DNA of 5,796 nucleotides from Pseudomonadota bacterium (GTDB lineage Bacteria; Pseudomonadota; Gammaproteobacteria; GRL18): the NCBI GenBank assembly GCA_030632745.1, contig DAOVUE010000122.1:1-5796 (forward strand), in the 5' to 3' direction. Both the position numbers and the translations under genes were made by a program. This document shows, one piece after another, positions 5,229 to 5,796 of the stretch. The notes below the pieces were generated by a model that was not told the origin of the DNA, searched no databases, and saw nothing but the letters and a program-made list of their open reading frames with translations. Within the stretch, counting starts at the first letter, position 1. The number at the start of each line of letters is the position of its first letter.

Positions 5229-5796
5229 TCCCAGGATAAGCTTCAAGTTGATCCAGCAATTGGACTTTGTCTGCACCTGCATCATCGAGTCGAAGTTTGC
5301 TTAACTCCTGTTGATATTCTGCTAATTTTATACTGGCATCACCCTGTGCTTCTGTCATCCTTTTAATTCTATATTGGTCCCAGAGTTCAATTTCTGCTAA
5401 AAGAAGAGTGTCGGGATAGTTTCTGCAGCGGTAACGAAACAGCATTTCACTTAATCGTTCATCATCAAACTGAAAGTCTAAATCGCCTAGTTCAGATTCG
5501 GCTGTTGCTCTGATTTGAGTCATTCGTTCTTTGTCTGCAGAGGAAAAGAAGCCGCCGGAGTACAAATCCTGATCAGGATCGCCTGATGCCTCAGAGTAAA
5601 CCTGATAAAATGCATTCTGAATACGTTCAGATAAGCTTTGATCAACTTTTATCGCCTCCAGTATAGCCTCAAGATGCCGTTCACATTGTTTGAGATCAAT
5701 ATTCAGCCTGGAAATGTTTTCTGCTGTTAAGGTTTTTAACGGGACAACAACGGGACATTTATTAACATGAATAGTTTTTCCCGGAAGACGCCGTTC
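5212..5796 (-). CDS. sbcB: Exodeoxyribonuclease I, C-terminal part (5' end outside the window)
   Basis: ExoI is a processive 3'-5' exonuclease on single-stranded DNA, acting in recombination and mismatch repair with SSB. The minus strand is open from the right edge, giving 194 residues before TAA at 5214-5212. Recognisable blocks of the C-terminal domains follow in order: HVNKCPVVVPLKTL (residues 10-23 of the fragment), LYSGGFFSSADKERM (78-92), and DERLSEMLFRYRCRNYPDTL (111-130), which parallels the E. coli block DKRIEKLLFNYRARNFPGTL. The DEDD nuclease domain is off the window, so activity cannot be checked here. E. coli ExoI has 475 residues, so about 280 are missing. The TTG at 5565 is an internal leucine codon and not a start; the frame continues upstream with family-like sequence. 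The gene is convergent with tatD, overlapping its last 17 bp. Confidence 0.93.
   Translation of the reverse strand, partial: ERRLPGKTIHVNKCPVVVPLKTLTAENISRLNIDLKQCERHLEAILEAIKVDQSLSERIQNAFYQVYSEASGDPDQDLYSGGFFSSADKERMTQIRATAESELGDLDFQFDDERLSEMLFRYRCRNYPDTLLLAEIELWDQYRIKRMTEAQGDASIKLAEYQQELSKLRLDDAGADKVQLLDQLEAYPGIIGLA

Noticed and set aside
5563..5565. TTG start giving a separate 117-residue minus-strand gene
   Set aside because: The frame stays open to the right edge, and the upstream translation matches ExoI, so this codon is an internal leucine of sbcB.

Overview
The window is AT-rich and densely coded, and looks like the chromosome of a gammaproteobacterium. The best evidence is a TatD protein that follows the Escherichia coli TatD pattern almost motif by motif (DIGVNLTSSQF, GECGLDF.RNFSTPE, GITGW.CDERRG, RNEP..LPH) and a convergent gene that is clearly the C-terminal part of exodeoxyribonuclease I (SbcB), a mostly gammaproteobacterial enzyme. 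I cannot name the genus. I see no tRNA, rRNA, CRISPR array, transposase, integrase or phage gene.

Layout, left to right. At the left edge (1-73, minus) is the start of a small multidrug resistance (SMR/EmrE-type) transporter. It is divergent from dinB (DNA polymerase IV, 131-1207, plus) across a 57-bp gap that holds a short heptamer tandem repeat. After dinB come a histone-deacetylase superfamily amidohydrolase (1251-2177) and a DnaQ-like 3'-5' exonuclease (2184-2621). The exonuclease ends before its third catalytic motif and looks broken. Convergent with it, 8 bp away, is an inositol-monophosphatase family gene (2630-3424, minus). A 136-bp divergent intergenic region with a perfect 16-bp tandem duplication separates this gene from a tight plus-strand operon: a small Trp-rich protein of unknown function (3561-3764), a cytoplasmic DsbA/FrnE-like thiol oxidoreductase (3781-4413) and tatD (4410-5228, ATGA overlap). 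The tatD 3' end overlaps by 17 bp the 3' end of sbcB, which runs in from the right edge on the minus strand (5212-5796, N-terminal part outside the window).

Nucleic-acid enzymes are over-represented: Pol IV, a DnaQ-like exonuclease remnant, TatD and ExoI. They lie in different transcription units, so this is loose clustering rather than a demonstrated system. The tightest functional unit is the small protein / thiol oxidoreductase / TatD operon, which suggests a link between redox state and DNA or protein quality control (inference). I found no clear new defence system, mobile element or RNA. The main oddities are the truncated exonuclease, the two tandem repeats in divergent promoter regions, a basic insertion in TatD, and start-codon corrections for two genes.
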